Origin: G963666945 sp963666945 | Lineage (GTDB): Bacteria; Bacteroidota; Bacteroidia; Bacteroidales; Marinifilaceae | Length of the DNA stretch: 64,000 bases | Direction of reading: 5' to 3' | NCBI GenBank assembly: GCA_963666945.2 | Contig: CAXXRT010000012.1 | Coordinates: 1 to 64,000 of the forward strand | Shown here: positions 9,518 through 19,364 of the stretch, piece by piece | How the letters are laid out: the number at the start of each line of letters is the position of its first letter | Position numbering within the stretch: the first letter of the stretch is position 1 | Notes under the pieces: model-generated | What the model was told of the DNA's origin: nothing | Seen by the model: only the letters and a program-made list of their open reading frames with translations | The model's database searches: none | Program-made: the position numbers and the translations under genes

Positions 9518-12500
9518 AAGAAATTTCTTGATTTCATTCATGAATAATAGAAATTCATTTTCAAATATTTCCAGTACATAGGTTAAATCTTCATTGTTTT
9601 GTATGGCTCTTTCAATTTGTATGGCTGCATTCTGTAGTTTATATCTACCAAGTGTGGCTGCAAGTGATTTTATGGAATGTGCTGTAATATAGGCAGCTTC
9701 GGAATCTTCCTTTAAAGATCTTCTGATATTGCCAATAAGGTCGGGGTATTTTTCATGAAATCGACTGATTAATTTTATATATAAATCAACATCGTGTCCC
9801 AGATTTTTCAGTGCTGAATCGATATCTGTATCTGAAAATGTTGTTTTAAGGTTTTCTAAAGTATTTTTACCTACTGGTTTTGGTTCTGTCTTTTTGTTCT
9901 CGTTATTGCCTAGTATTTGAGATATCTTTTTAAGTAATATCTTTTTGTTTACAGGTTTGTGAATAAAATCTTTTACGCCCTTGTCTAATAATTCCTGTAT
10001 TGAGTTGTCCATTGTATACCCGGAGAAGATTATTACGTTTACATTTTTATTGATCTTCTTAAGATTATAAAAGACTTCTTTTCCGGATAGCTCTGGCATA
10101 ATGATGTCTAGTAAAACTAAATCTACCTTGTTGTAATTATCCTTATAATAGTTAATTGCATCAATACCGTTGCTGAAACTTATTACGTTGTTGTCTGAAT
10201 TAGTCAGCATGTCTTTTACAATGTTTCTTACAATTTCTTCGTCATCAATAATGAGTATATTTGCTTTACCGTTAATGTTCGGATTTTTCTTTATAGTTAT
10301 TTCATTGTTTCTTAATCTTGGATTTCTTTTTAATAAGGGTAGTTGGATATAAAATTTACATCCTCCTGTGGCTAAATTTTCTACTTTAATTTTTCCATTA
10401 TGTGATAAAATTGCTCCTTTTGCAGCAGGAAGACCAAGGCCTTGACCTACTCCTGAGTTTTTGGTAGAATAGAAGGGTTGAAATACTTTTGATATCTTAT
10501 CATCTTCTATGCCTGGTCCGTTGTCGGTTATTTCAATTACCAGATTTTCATCGTTATTTTCTGAATGTTCATTATTAATAATGTCGTTAGTTGTATTATA
10601 TGTTCTTATATTTATAATTCCGTCTTCAGGAATTGCTTCAAAAGAATTCATTATAACATTTAATAATGCATTGTGAATTAGTTGTGGTTCGCCCGATATA
10701 TTGTATTTCGTTGCGTTGGCTTGGAAGTTTATGGTTAGTTTGGGATTTTTGTCTTTAAATATATTTATGATCTTTTTTATAGTGATGTTTATGTTTATAA
10801 TTACATTTCTGTATTTTCCCTTCCTCGAAAATGCAAGCAGTTGATTTGTTAATCCTGCAGATTTTCTGGCTCCTTCAATTATTATTGATGCGTAATTTTT
10901 TAGTTCAGGGTCCTGAACCTGGTCTTTTATTAGATTGGAATAACCTAGTATGCCCATTAGTTGATTGTTGAAATCGTGGGCAATACTTCCTGCAAGCTGT
11001 GCAATGGACTCCATTTTTTGTGCTTCAAGAATATTGGTTTCATTTTGTTTTTTGTCGGTAATATCAGTAATTAATATTACTAATTGATTGATCTCTATAG
11101 GTATAATGAGAAAATCCAGATGTCGTTCCAGTTTTTTATTGTAAAAATCAAATCTGTATTCTTTTCTGTCTATTATTGACTTTAGTAAATGGTTTTTGAA
11201 TTGTATATTCAATTTTTTTAAAATATTCTCGGAGCTCTTGTTTATAATGTCTTTCCTTTTTGTGTTTATTAAATCTTCAAATTTTGAATTAATATTAATA
11301 ACCTGTGAGCTCGCTATTTCGTTTTTTTCAGATAATTCTATGTCAATATGAAGGAATGCCGAGGTCATTTTATTGCTTATATTTCTCCAGAATTTGTTGA
11401 TTTTATAGTTTGTGGATACTAGTTTCTTTTGTGCATTTAGAAGTTCGTTTTGAGCTTCGTTTCTTTTTCTTATTTCTTTGAATGTGATTAATAATAAAAT
11501 ATATCCTACTATTGCTGCTAATGCTATTGGGATTCCTATGCTGAATAAAAGTGTCCAGTTGGTCTTTTCTTGTATGGTAATATTTGACCATTTATTGACA
11601 ATTTCTTCAATTTCATGATTGTCTATTGAAAGTATTCCTTTGTCTAGTATGGATTTTAGTATTTTGTTGTTTTTATTAATTCCAAAAGATATGTCATTTG
11701 TAATCAGTGTTTTCGTAATTTATTTCGATTTTATCAGTTTTTAATTCTGTTATTGAGTATTTAATTGATGGGAGATCACCAATAAATAAATCAGCGTGCT
11801 TATTGACTAGTATTCGGATACCTTCCTGGGCTGATTTAACTCTAATTATTTTATTATTTTGGTATAAATTACTTATAAAGTTATAAACAACAGGATTGTT
11901 ACATGCAATTATTTTATTATCAAAATTCAAATGTCTTGATTCATTGGAGTTTTTTTCTGATTGCTGTTACTATATCCAGGCTGGTATAGGGGAGAGAGTT
12001 TATTATGTAGCTTGTGTCATATTTTGTGTTTGAGGAAGTAATAAAGTTCAGTTTGTTTTTGTTGATTGATTCTGCCAGACTCTTGTAGTCACTCTTGTTA
12101 ATTGCTTTATATATGAACTCTATATTTAGTTTGTCACCTATTTTTTCCAATACGTCTTTTGTTATTCCTGCAAATTTTTTATCATCGTTTTCGAATTCAA
12201 TAGGGGTACTGTTGTTATAATATCCTACTGTTAATTGTTTATGTTTGTTTAACCATGATATTTCTTTTTCTGTTAATTCAATTGATTGCCTGCTGTTTGA
12301 ATAATATCTTGAATGGGGGTTATATATGTATTTTGCTTCTGCCTCTAAATAGTCGTGATAATATAATTGACTAAGGACCATTATATATAAATGGTAATAA
12401 TTGGTTGTTTTTTTTTGGAAACGGCTACATAAAAGTTTTTTTTCAATAGAAAAAACCTGGCGTCTTTTTTATATTATTGGTAAGATTATTACTGTGAATA

Positions 12501-13086
12501 AGTTTTAATACACTGGGTTCATTTGATATGAAGGCTCTTATCTTTCCTGAGAGAAGATCTTCGGTCATCTGTTTCCTGTTATTGTATTTTACAAGATGTA
12601 TATCTGGATAATTTTTCTCAATGAAGTTATTTGCAAATGAATTGTTGATAACTCCCAGTTTTTTTATTACTGAGATTTTTCAATGTTACAGGTGTTTTAT
12701 ATCCTCCGTAAAATATTGCTAATCTTCCGGGGAAGAACATCCTTTTTGCAAATGTTAGATATTTACTTCGTGAATCATTTATTCTTAGACCGGAATGAAT
12801 ATCTATTTTGTTTTTTTATGACAGCAATAACAGCACTGTCGAGAGTGTCATAAAATTTAAATGTTACTTTAATATTACTTTTTTGTGACCATTTTTGCCA
12901 GAGATCAATAAGTATTCCGGCTGGTTTCCCTTCTTCAGAAATGTATGTGTAAGGTTCGTTGTATTTCCAACAGGCAATAGTTACTTCTGTAGGTTTTATT
13001 GTGCCGTAAGATATTTCCGTGGCTTTAACAGTTGTATTTATAAAAAGAAAACAAATTAATAAAATACGTATTTTTGAGGAAATCAT
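9497..13086 (-). pseudogene. BvgS-like hybrid sensor histidine kinase, broken by about eight frameshifts
   Basis: Reading the minus strand and allowing frame changes gives one continuous protein of roughly 1190 residues. It has a signal peptide (MISSKIRILLICFLFI), two tandem SBP_bac_3-type periplasmic domains, a transmembrane segment (LLFSIGIPIALAAIVGYILL), a HisKA domain with SIAHDFNN, an HATPase domain (DNGPGIEDD, GQGLGLPAAKG), a receiver domain (IDDEE, LLDIIMPELSG) and a C-terminal HPt domain (AHSIKSLAATLG). Frame breaks lie near 12811-12817, 12659-12665, 12450-12455, 12436-12443, 12408-12416, about 12375, 11950-11956 and 11708-11715, mostly in A/T runs of 6-9. The longest intact piece is 9497-11368 (kinase, receiver and HPt), in the same frame as the upstream transmembrane segment. 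It lacks the sensor part. Homopolymer sequencing error is an alternative to real decay. Confidence 0.85.
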
Positions 13087-13349
13087 AATTGTAATGTTTG
13101 CTATTAAATATATGAAAAAATATTAATAATAGTTATTGCTATTTTGATTTTCTGATGTGTATGTCTATATATTTTATTAATTTGTTTTTTATTTTGATAA
13201 AATAGTTGTATTGCTTTATACTTATAAATACACTATATAAAGGCTATAAATAATATTAAAGATCGAAGAATTGAATTTTTGTAATAATAAGATCGCTGTT
13301 TTTAATGGAATTTATACTTATCGGGTTATTTAAGTTTAAGTCGTTATTA

Positions 13350-13853
13350 TCAATCCACAAAAGTGCTAATTCGTTTTTCTTTTAAATTTGTATTCCCATT
13401 TATTTCTATTTCTCCTTTGTATGTATATATGGCGATAATATTGTAATTTGGAGCATAAGATAATTGATGTGTTCTATTTTTAGGAATATTCAGATGGCTT
13501 ATAAAACCACTATTACTTCCTGTTGTCATAAGATTAAAATCGGTTACTTTACCCACACTTTTGGTATTCCAGTCCCCTTGAAATTGATCTGTTTCAAATT
13601 GTTTTAGTATTTTAGAATATTTTCCCTCATGAATAAGTTTCAGTTCTCCCTCAAGTATCATGATATCCCTTGATACCCCTTCCAGTTTTGTGAATGTGGA
13701 TTCTTCAATGTCTACCTTTGCAGAACTGAGTCTGAAAGAAAAAGTCTTGCCTTGGTAGCTGGAGTTTTCAGGGAATATTGCCAGTTGTGTAGTTGTCCCT
13801 CCCGACCAGTTAGATGTACTTTGTTGTTCTTTTTTTATAATTTTAATATTCAT
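13350..13853 (-). CDS. HutD family protein
   Basis: This 167-residue cytoplasmic protein has the HutD/Ves signature: an N-terminal NWSGGTTTQLAIFPE followed by FSFRLSSAKVDIEESTFTK and a cupin-like RDIMILEGELKL segment. HutD proteins are small bicupins that in Proteobacteria sit in histidine-utilisation operons, with an uncertain regulatory or binding role. No other hut gene is nearby here, so the gene is solitary. It is transcribed away from the sigma/FecR/SusCD locus and its start lies 155 bases from that locus's promoter. The family call is strong but the molecular role is unknown. Confidence 0.85.
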   Translation of the reverse strand: MNIKIIKKEQQSTSNWSGGTTTQLAIFPENSSYQGKTFSFRLSSAKVDIEESTFTKLEGVSRDIMILEGELKLIHEGKYSKILKQFETDQFQGDWNTKSVGKVTDFNLMTTGSNSGFISHLNIPKNRTHQLSYAPNYNIIAIYTYKGEIEINGNTNLKEKRISTFVD

Positions 13854-14007
13854 GGTATTTTATATTGTTATCTTTTTAGGATGTATACAAAGTTAAAAAC
13901 ATCTTTTGTTGTTGTACTGGATTTTAGTGATTCTTTTCCATGTGTATTATTGTATGTTGGCTTTTTGAATTGTAATTTATTTTACTGGTTTAAAAGAATA
14001 CCTTATT

Positions 14008-14039
14008 TTTGAGATATTGACCCTTATTTTATACATTTG
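14008..14039 (+). promoter_or_regulatory. Housekeeping-type promoter for the first ECF sigma gene
   Basis: TTTG (14008-14011), a 20-base spacer and TACATTTG (14032-14039) match the Bacteroidetes primary sigma consensus TTTG-N19-21-TAnnTTTG exactly. Initiation about seven bases downstream would leave a leader of only about ten bases before the GTG start at 14056. Confidence 0.75.
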
Positions 14040-14055
14040 ACGTAAACTTTTTAGT

Positions 14056-14622
14056 GTGGTAATTACAGATAAAGAAATATGTGGGCTTTTAAAAGCCAGA
14101 AACAATAAAGGGATGGATCTTCTTTTTGAGAAGTATTATAAGTCCTTGGTTTTATGGGCGGATACTATGCTCAATGATATTGCTTTATCTGAGGATGTTG
14201 TTCAGGAGTTTTACGTTAAAATATGGAATAAGGAATTATATAAAACTTTTAAGTCTGAAACATTATCATCTTTTTTATATGTATCTGTAAGAAATGCTTG
14301 CTATAACCGTATTGCCAAGGTAGATCTGCTAAAAGGAGGACTTGAAATAAGTGATGTTGAGCCTATTATTGAAGATTATAGGGAAGATGAGGATGTTATA
14401 ATTTCAAAAGTGATGGAGGAAATTGAAAATCTTCCTACAAGAAGTCGTGAAGTGGTAAAATGTATCTTTCTGAATAATATGAGATATAAGGATACTGCTA
14501 GCGAATTAGGTGTTTCTGTTTCTACGGTTAAAACATTGTTGGTTAATGCTTTAAAAAAGCTAAGGGTAAGGCTTGGTGATAAAACAAATTTATTGTTGTT
14601 GTTTTTTTTCAAAAAAAAATAA
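14056..14622 (+). CDS. ECF-type RNA polymerase sigma-70 factor (FecI-like)
   Basis: This 188-residue protein is a sigma factor of the Bacteroidetes ECF group. Region 2 includes LSEDVVQEFYVKIWNK, which binds core polymerase and the -10 element. Region 4 includes YKDTASELGVSVSTVKTLLVNALKKLR, a helix-turn-helix that reads the -35 region. The start is a GTG at 14056; no in-frame ATG occurs until residue 20, which would cut region 1/2, so GTG is the sensible start. It is followed by its FecR partner after 142 bases. Together they should switch on the SusC/SusD/thioredoxin operon when the SusC senses its substrate. Confidence 0.93.
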   Translation: MVITDKEICGLLKARNNKGMDLLFEKYYKSLVLWADTMLNDIALSEDVVQEFYVKIWNKELYKTFKSETLSSFLYVSVRNACYNRIAKVDLLKGGLEISDVEPIIEDYREDEDVIISKVMEEIENLPTRSREVVKCIFLNNMRYKDTASELGVSVSTVKTLLVNALKKLRVRLGDKTNLLLLFFFKKK

Positions 14623-14764
14623 AAATACATTCAACCGTTTTTATATTCTTACTGTACTATTAGTGAAAACTTAAGATTGTTGGGCTAATTTATTAAACGG
14701 TTAAAGAGGTGTTTTTATGATTTAGCTTTTCATTACTCTAAAGATTTCAAATAAAATTATAAGT

Positions 14765-15931
14765 ATGAATATTTCTGATGAAAAATATAAGTTATTAATT
14801 GACTTTATTCTTGGGGAACTGGATTTTGAACAAACTCAAGAAATTGAACAATGGATTAATCTGAATTCTGAGAATAAGAATATCTATAAGAATATACTTC
14901 GGGAGTATATGCTTGTTCGTTTTTCTTGTAAAGATGAATTTATAGATAAAGATAAATCATATTCGTCAATTAATGAATTGTTAGTAAAGCCTAGGAAAAA
15001 TTTATTTTATTATAGTATAGCTGCTTCTGTGGTTATTTTATTGGGTATTGCAAGTTTATTTGTTATAAATAATAAAACAGAAAATACAGTGCTTGACCCA
15101 ATTGCAGAGACAAAAATTACTCCTGGTGGGCAAAAGGCTGTTTTGTATTTGTCTTCTGGTGAGAAACTAAATATTTCTGATAGTAATACTTCTTTAAATG
15201 AAATTGACGGAACTTCTGTTTTAATAGATAGTTTGAGTGGAGTAAGTTATAAGAAAAAGGGTAAGCCTGAAGACAAAAAGTTAATATATAATAAAATAGT
15301 GGTTCCCAGAGGTGGTGAGTATTCGGCTACTCTTTCCGATGGAACTAAGGTTTGGCTGAACGCAGAATCCGAATTAAGATTTCCTGTTGATTTTGTGGGG
15401 GCTAAAAGGGTGGTATACTTAAAGGGGGAAGGATATTTTGAGGTGGCTCATGATAAGAATAAACCCTTTATCTTGAGTGTTAATGATTTTAGACTTAAAG
15501 TTTTCGGGACTGAGTTTAATGTTAATGCATACAACCATGATGTTATTGAAACCGTATTAGTAAATGGTTCTGTGGGCTTACGTAAGGTAGGTACAGGAAA
15601 GGAACATTTGTTAAAACCGGGACAGTTGGGATCTTTAGAGATGGGTTCTGGAAAGGTCGTAGTAAACGATGTTGATGTTAGTCAATATATTGCATGGAAG
15701 AATGGGGATTTTGTTTTTGTTAACGAAAATCTTGAATCAATAATGACTAAGTTGGGAAGATGGTACGATGTGGATGTGTTTTATCAGAACTCTGAGTGTA
15801 AAGAGTTGAGATTTAGTGGAGATATGAAAAGATATGATGATATTAGGGATTTCTTGTTTTTTATTGAGAAATCATCGGACGTAAAATTTAGAATTAAAGG
15901 GAGATCAATAATTATAGGTAAAAAATTATAA
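14765..15931 (+). CDS. FecR family anti-sigma factor
   Basis: This 388-residue single-pass inner-membrane regulator has an N-terminal cytoplasmic anti-sigma region (residues 1-80), a transmembrane segment FYYSIAASVVILLGIASLFV (about 79-99), and a periplasmic FecR domain with VVPRGGEYSATLSDGTKVWL, EGYFEVAHDK and GTEFNVNAY. A DUF4974 C-terminal domain ends in RIKGRSIIIGKK. In this signalling type the periplasmic part contacts the STN domain of the partner SusC. The gene sits between its sigma factor and that SusC. It resembles the FecR at 45284 more closely than the one at 30035 across the FecR and DUF4974 parts. Confidence 0.93.
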   Translation: MNISDEKYKLLIDFILGELDFEQTQEIEQWINLNSENKNIYKNILREYMLVRFSCKDEFIDKDKSYSSINELLVKPRKNLFYYSIAASVVILLGIASLFVINNKTENTVLDPIAETKITPGGQKAVLYLSSGEKLNISDSNTSLNEIDGTSVLIDSLSGVSYKKKGKPEDKKLIYNKIVVPRGGEYSATLSDGTKVWLNAESELRFPVDFVGAKRVVYLKGEGYFEVAHDKNKPFILSVNDFRLKVFGTEFNVNAYNHDVIETVLVNGSVGLRKVGTGKEHLLKPGQLGSLEMGSGKVVVNDVDVSQYIAWKNGDFVFVNENLESIMTKLGRWYDVDVFYQNSECKELRFSGDMKRYDDIRDFLFFIEKSSDVKFRIKGRSIIIGKKL

Positions 15932-15936
15932 AAAAA

Positions 15937-15964
15937 CGGAAGATGCGCTAACATCCTCCGAAAT
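15937..15964 (+). terminator. Hairpin between fecR and susC (attenuator or terminator)
   Basis: The arms CGGAAGATG (15937-15945) and CATCCTCCG (15952-15960) pair with one A-C mismatch and a six-base loop, followed by AAATTTTAAT. It separates the regulatory genes from the structural susC gene. The second ECF/FecR/SusC locus has a hairpin in the same position. Confidence 0.55.
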
Positions 15965-16031
15965 TTTAATAATGAATAAATACTTTGTGGTATCTGTATT
16001 TATTCTCATTTCTAACATCAAATTCAAAAGT

Positions 16032-19000
16032 ATGAAAAAAAATGTTTTTTTGTGCCGTTTTCTTGGTAGAAAACGCTTGAAAATTTTAAGAATTATGAAA
16101 TTGTGTATTGTAATGGTAATGGTTTTTGTGCTTGGTGCTTCTGCAGGCAGTTACTCTCAACAACAGAGGGTAAATCTTGATATGCAGGATGCTAAGGTGC
16201 TGGAACTTTTTTCAGCCATAAAAAAACAAACTGGTCTGCGTTTTATTTATAATGTTGACCAAATAGAAAAACTTGCTGGGGTTAGCGTTAAGGCTGAAAA
16301 TAAAACTGTAAGTGAAGTTTTGGAAAAGGTTTTTAAAGATACTCCTTATCAATGTAAGGTGATTGATGATGTTATTCTTATTCTTGAAAAACCAATTGTA
16401 TCTGAAGCTCAGCAAATAAAAGAAAACATTATAAATGGTAAGGTTACTGATAAAAATGGTGAGGCTTTACCTGGAGTTTCTGTTTTTGTGAAAGGCACTC
16501 AAACTGGTGTTGCAACAGATATAGACGGTAATTTTGAATTAAAATTTCAGGATAAAAAAGGTGTGGTCTTGGTTTTTTCTTTTGTTGGAATGAAAACAAA
16601 GGAAGTTGCTTATAAGGGGCAGAAAGATCTAAAAGTTGTTCTTGAATCAAGTGCAGAGAATTTGGATGAGGTTGTAGTTGTCGGTTATGGTACTACATCT
16701 GTAAAAGATTTTACAGGTTCTGTTGCACGTATTTCTGAAAAAGATTTAGAAGTGAAAAATGTTCCTTCTGCTGTTTCTTTACTACAGAATATGGCGGCGG
16801 GAGTTCAGGTTAGTGGAAATACAGGGCGTCCTGGTGAGACTGTAAGAGTTACAGTGCGTGGTGCTACTTCTCTTTCTGGTGGAAATAATCCTTTGTATGT
16901 AATTGATGGTGTTCCTACAGACGATCCTGATATTATGAATTCAATCCCTCCATCAGATATTGCTTCTGTTGATGTTCTAAAAGATGCGTCTGCTTCTGCA
17001 ATTTATGGTTCTCGTGCTGCAAATGGTGTTGTAATGATTACAACTAAAAAAGGTAGATTAAATGAAAAAGCCAGATTTAGTGTGAATTACAATTCATCTG
17101 TAGATTCTCAGATAAAGAACTTTTCTATGCTTGATGGAAATGAGTTCCGTGCTTTTTTGACTGACCTAGCTAATAAGACATTAGTGGTTGATCCGGGAAA
17201 TACTGCTGCTGAAGATATTCTTGATACTGAAGGTGGTTATGTGGGAAATGCCAATACTGATTGGTTTGATGAAGTAAAACAAGCTGCCTGGAGACATAAT
17301 CTTGACATGTCTGTAAGAGGTGGTAGTGAGAATATCTCTTATTTTGTTTCTGGATCTATAATGGATCATAAAGGTATGGTTGTGAATGATGACCTTACTC
17401 GTTATTCGGCAAGGGCAAATCTGGATATAAATATAAATTCTAAATTTAAGATTGGAACTAAATTAAGTTTGACTTATTCAGATCAAAATATATCTGGAAC
17501 TTCTATGTTCTCTGCACAGGGACATCGTCCAGATCTTCCAATTTATAAAGAGGATGGTGTTACTTTTTACGATACTAATCCTGTTGCTGAGTCAAAAGAA
17601 CTTAATAATTCTGATGAATACAGAATATCGGGAAACTTATATGGGGAACTTGAAATATATAAGGATATTAAATTGAAATCCAGTTTTTCGGTTAACCAGT
17701 ATATGAATTATAACTATAAGTTTAGCCCTAGCTTCTTAAGTTATTATAAGCAAGCTTCTGCTAGTAGATCTGAGGGTAGGGGATTTACTACCATCTTTGA
17801 TAATACTTTGAGCTATTTGAAAACATTTAACGATATTCATTCCGTTGATTTTGTGGGTGGTGTTTCTTTTGAGAATTCAGAAAGTGAGTCTGGATATTTA
17901 TCAAAGAATGGATTCCCAATGGATGAAATTTATATTAATGTTGGTGGTGGTACGGAATTCGGTCAGGCTTATGATTCAAAATTGGGAAGAGGATTATTTT
18001 CTTCGTTTGCCCGTTTAAATTATAAGTATAACGATAAGTATCTTGTTACTGTTACTGCTCGTTATGATGGCTCTTCAATGTTTGGAAAGAATAATCGTTA
18101 TGGATTTTTCCCTTCAGGGGCATTGGCATGGAGATTAGATAAAGAGAGTTTCTTGGAAGGTGCTGATTTTATAAATGATCTAAAACTTAAAGTTTCTGCA
18201 GGTAAGACTGGTATTCAGAATCTTGAAAGTTATTCTAACAGGGATTTATATAGGGCAACAAAATATAATGATAAGCCTGGTATTGAGCATTCTCAGGTGG
18301 GAAATAAAGATATTAAGTGGGAGCTTTCTACACTTTACGATTTGGGAATTGATTATGCATTCTTTAACTACCGTTTGACAGGATCTTTGGGTTATTATAT
18401 TAAAGATACTGAAGATTTGATTAGGAGATTTGCTTTCCCTTCGAGTATGGCTGTCGATGAGATGTATTATAATATAGGGGCAGTTCGTAACCAGGGATTT
18501 GAATTTAATATTAAGGCTAAAGTAATCGAAACGGAGGAACTTAAATTAGATTTAGGATTGAATCTGGCTACAAATAAAAATGAGGTAAGAAAACTGGAAG
18601 AGGAAGGTGCTATCGAGAATTCCAGTGGTACTGTTGTACAGGGAAGTGGTTCTCAGGTATTGGCTGTTGGATATGCAATGGGGGCTTTCTTTGGATATAA
18701 ATATAACGGTATTATTCAGAGCCAGGATCGTATTGATGAGCTTAATGCTAGTGCTGTTGCAAAAGGTCATTCTTCTTATTATGGAACGTTGTACCCTGGT
18801 AATCTGGAATTGACTGACCTAAACGAAGATGGTAAAGTTGATAGTAAGGATAGAACTATAATAGGTAGCCCTGATCCTGATTTATTTGGTGGATTCAATG
18901 CTTCATTGAAATATAAGAGTTTTTCTGTAATGGCTAATTTTGGATTTCAAATTGGAGGCCTGAAATATTATGGTAAGGCTTTACAGAATGTGCCTAATCA

Positions 19001-19355
19001 GTTAGTCGGTCTTGTTGATTATAATCTTGATAATCGTTGGTCTCCAGATAATTTGGATGCTAAGATACCTGCAATTTATATTGGACAGGGAGTGCCTGCA
19101 TTGACTAATCTTAGTCTGTTCGATGCTTCATATCTAAGATTACAGGATTTTAGAATATCTTACGATTTGCCTAAGATAAATAATCTTCCTGTTAATGGAC
19201 AATTGTATGTGTCAGTAACTAATTTATTTACATTGACTTCTTATCCTGGAACAGATCCAGCAACGGTTAATGCTACAGGAAATTTCGGGGGTAATTATGA
19301 AACAAGTTACCCTGGATTAAGAACATTTTCTTTTGGATTGAAGTTGAATTTATAA
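16032..19355 (+). CDS. SusC/RagA family TonB-dependent receptor with STN signalling domain
   Basis: This is an outer-membrane SusC-type TonB-dependent transporter of about 1107 residues. The ATG at 16032 is preferred over 15972 because it gives the usual basic N-terminus and hydrophobic core (MKLCIVMVMVFVLGASAGS). The STN domain follows (VNLDMQDAKVLELFSAIKK, about residues 46-100), then a carboxypeptidase-regulatory-like domain (NGKVTDKNGEALPGVSVFV) and the plug (VVVVGYGTT, IDGVPTDDPD, ILKDASASAIYGSRAANG). A long beta-barrel ends in FGLKLNL. The STN domain marks it as the sensor for the upstream ECF/FecR pair. susD follows nine bases after the stop. Its substrate is unknown; the neighbours are thioredoxin proteins, not carbohydrases. 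Confidence 0.95.
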   Translation: MKKNVFLCRFLGRKRLKILRIMKLCIVMVMVFVLGASAGSYSQQQRVNLDMQDAKVLELFSAIKKQTGLRFIYNVDQIEKLAGVSVKAENKTVSEVLEKVFKDTPYQCKVIDDVILILEKPIVSEAQQIKENIINGKVTDKNGEALPGVSVFVKGTQTGVATDIDGNFELKFQDKKGVVLVFSFVGMKTKEVAYKGQKDLKVVLESSAENLDEVVVVGYGTTSVKDFTGSVARISEKDLEVKNVPSAVSLLQNMAAGVQVSGNTGRPGETVRVTVRGATSLSGGNNPLYVIDGVPTDDPDIMNSIPPSDIASVDVLKDASASAIYGSRAANGVVMITTKKGRLNEKARFSVNYNSSVDSQIKNFSMLDGNEFRAFLTDLANKTLVVDPGNTAAEDILDTEGGYVGNANTDWFDEVKQAAWRHNLDMSVRGGSENISYFVSGSIMDHKGMVVNDDLTRYSARANLDININSKFKIGTKLSLTYSDQNISGTSMFSAQGHRPDLPIYKEDGVTFYDTNPVAESKELNNSDEYRISGNLYGELEIYKDIKLKSSFSVNQYMNYNYKFSPSFLSYYKQASASRSEGRGFTTIFDNTLSYLKTFNDIHSVDFVGGVSFENSESESGYLSKNGFPMDEIYINVGGGTEFGQAYDSKLGRGLFSSFARLNYKYNDKYLVTVTARYDGSSMFGKNNRYGFFPSGALAWRLDKESFLEGADFINDLKLKVSAGKTGIQNLESYSNRDLYRATKYNDKPGIEHSQVGNKDIKWELSTLYDLGIDYAFFNYRLTGSLGYYIKDTEDLIRRFAFPSSMAVDEMYYNIGAVRNQGFEFNIKAKVIETEELKLDLGLNLATNKNEVRKLEEEGAIENSSGTVVQGSGSQVLAVGYAMGAFFGYKYNGIIQSQDRIDELNASAVAKGHSSYYGTLYPGNLELTDLNEDGKVDSKDRTIIGSPDPDLFGGFNASLKYKSFSVMANFGFQIGGLKYYGKALQNVPNQLVGLVDYNLDNRWSPDNLDAKIPAIYIGQGVPALTNLSLFDASYLRLQDFRISYDLPKINNLPVNGQLYVSVTNLFTLTSYPGTDPATVNATGNFGGNYETSYPGLRTFSFGLKLNL

Positions 19356-19364
19356 AAAGAACTT

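Noticed and set aside
11403..11591. 62-codon minus-strand ORF near the kinase pseudogene
   Set aside because: Out-of-frame shadow of the pseudogene; the real frame here encodes the transmembrane segment.
13752..14012. 86-codon plus-strand ORF overlapping the HutD gene
   Set aside because: Antisense shadow of HutD with no family features.
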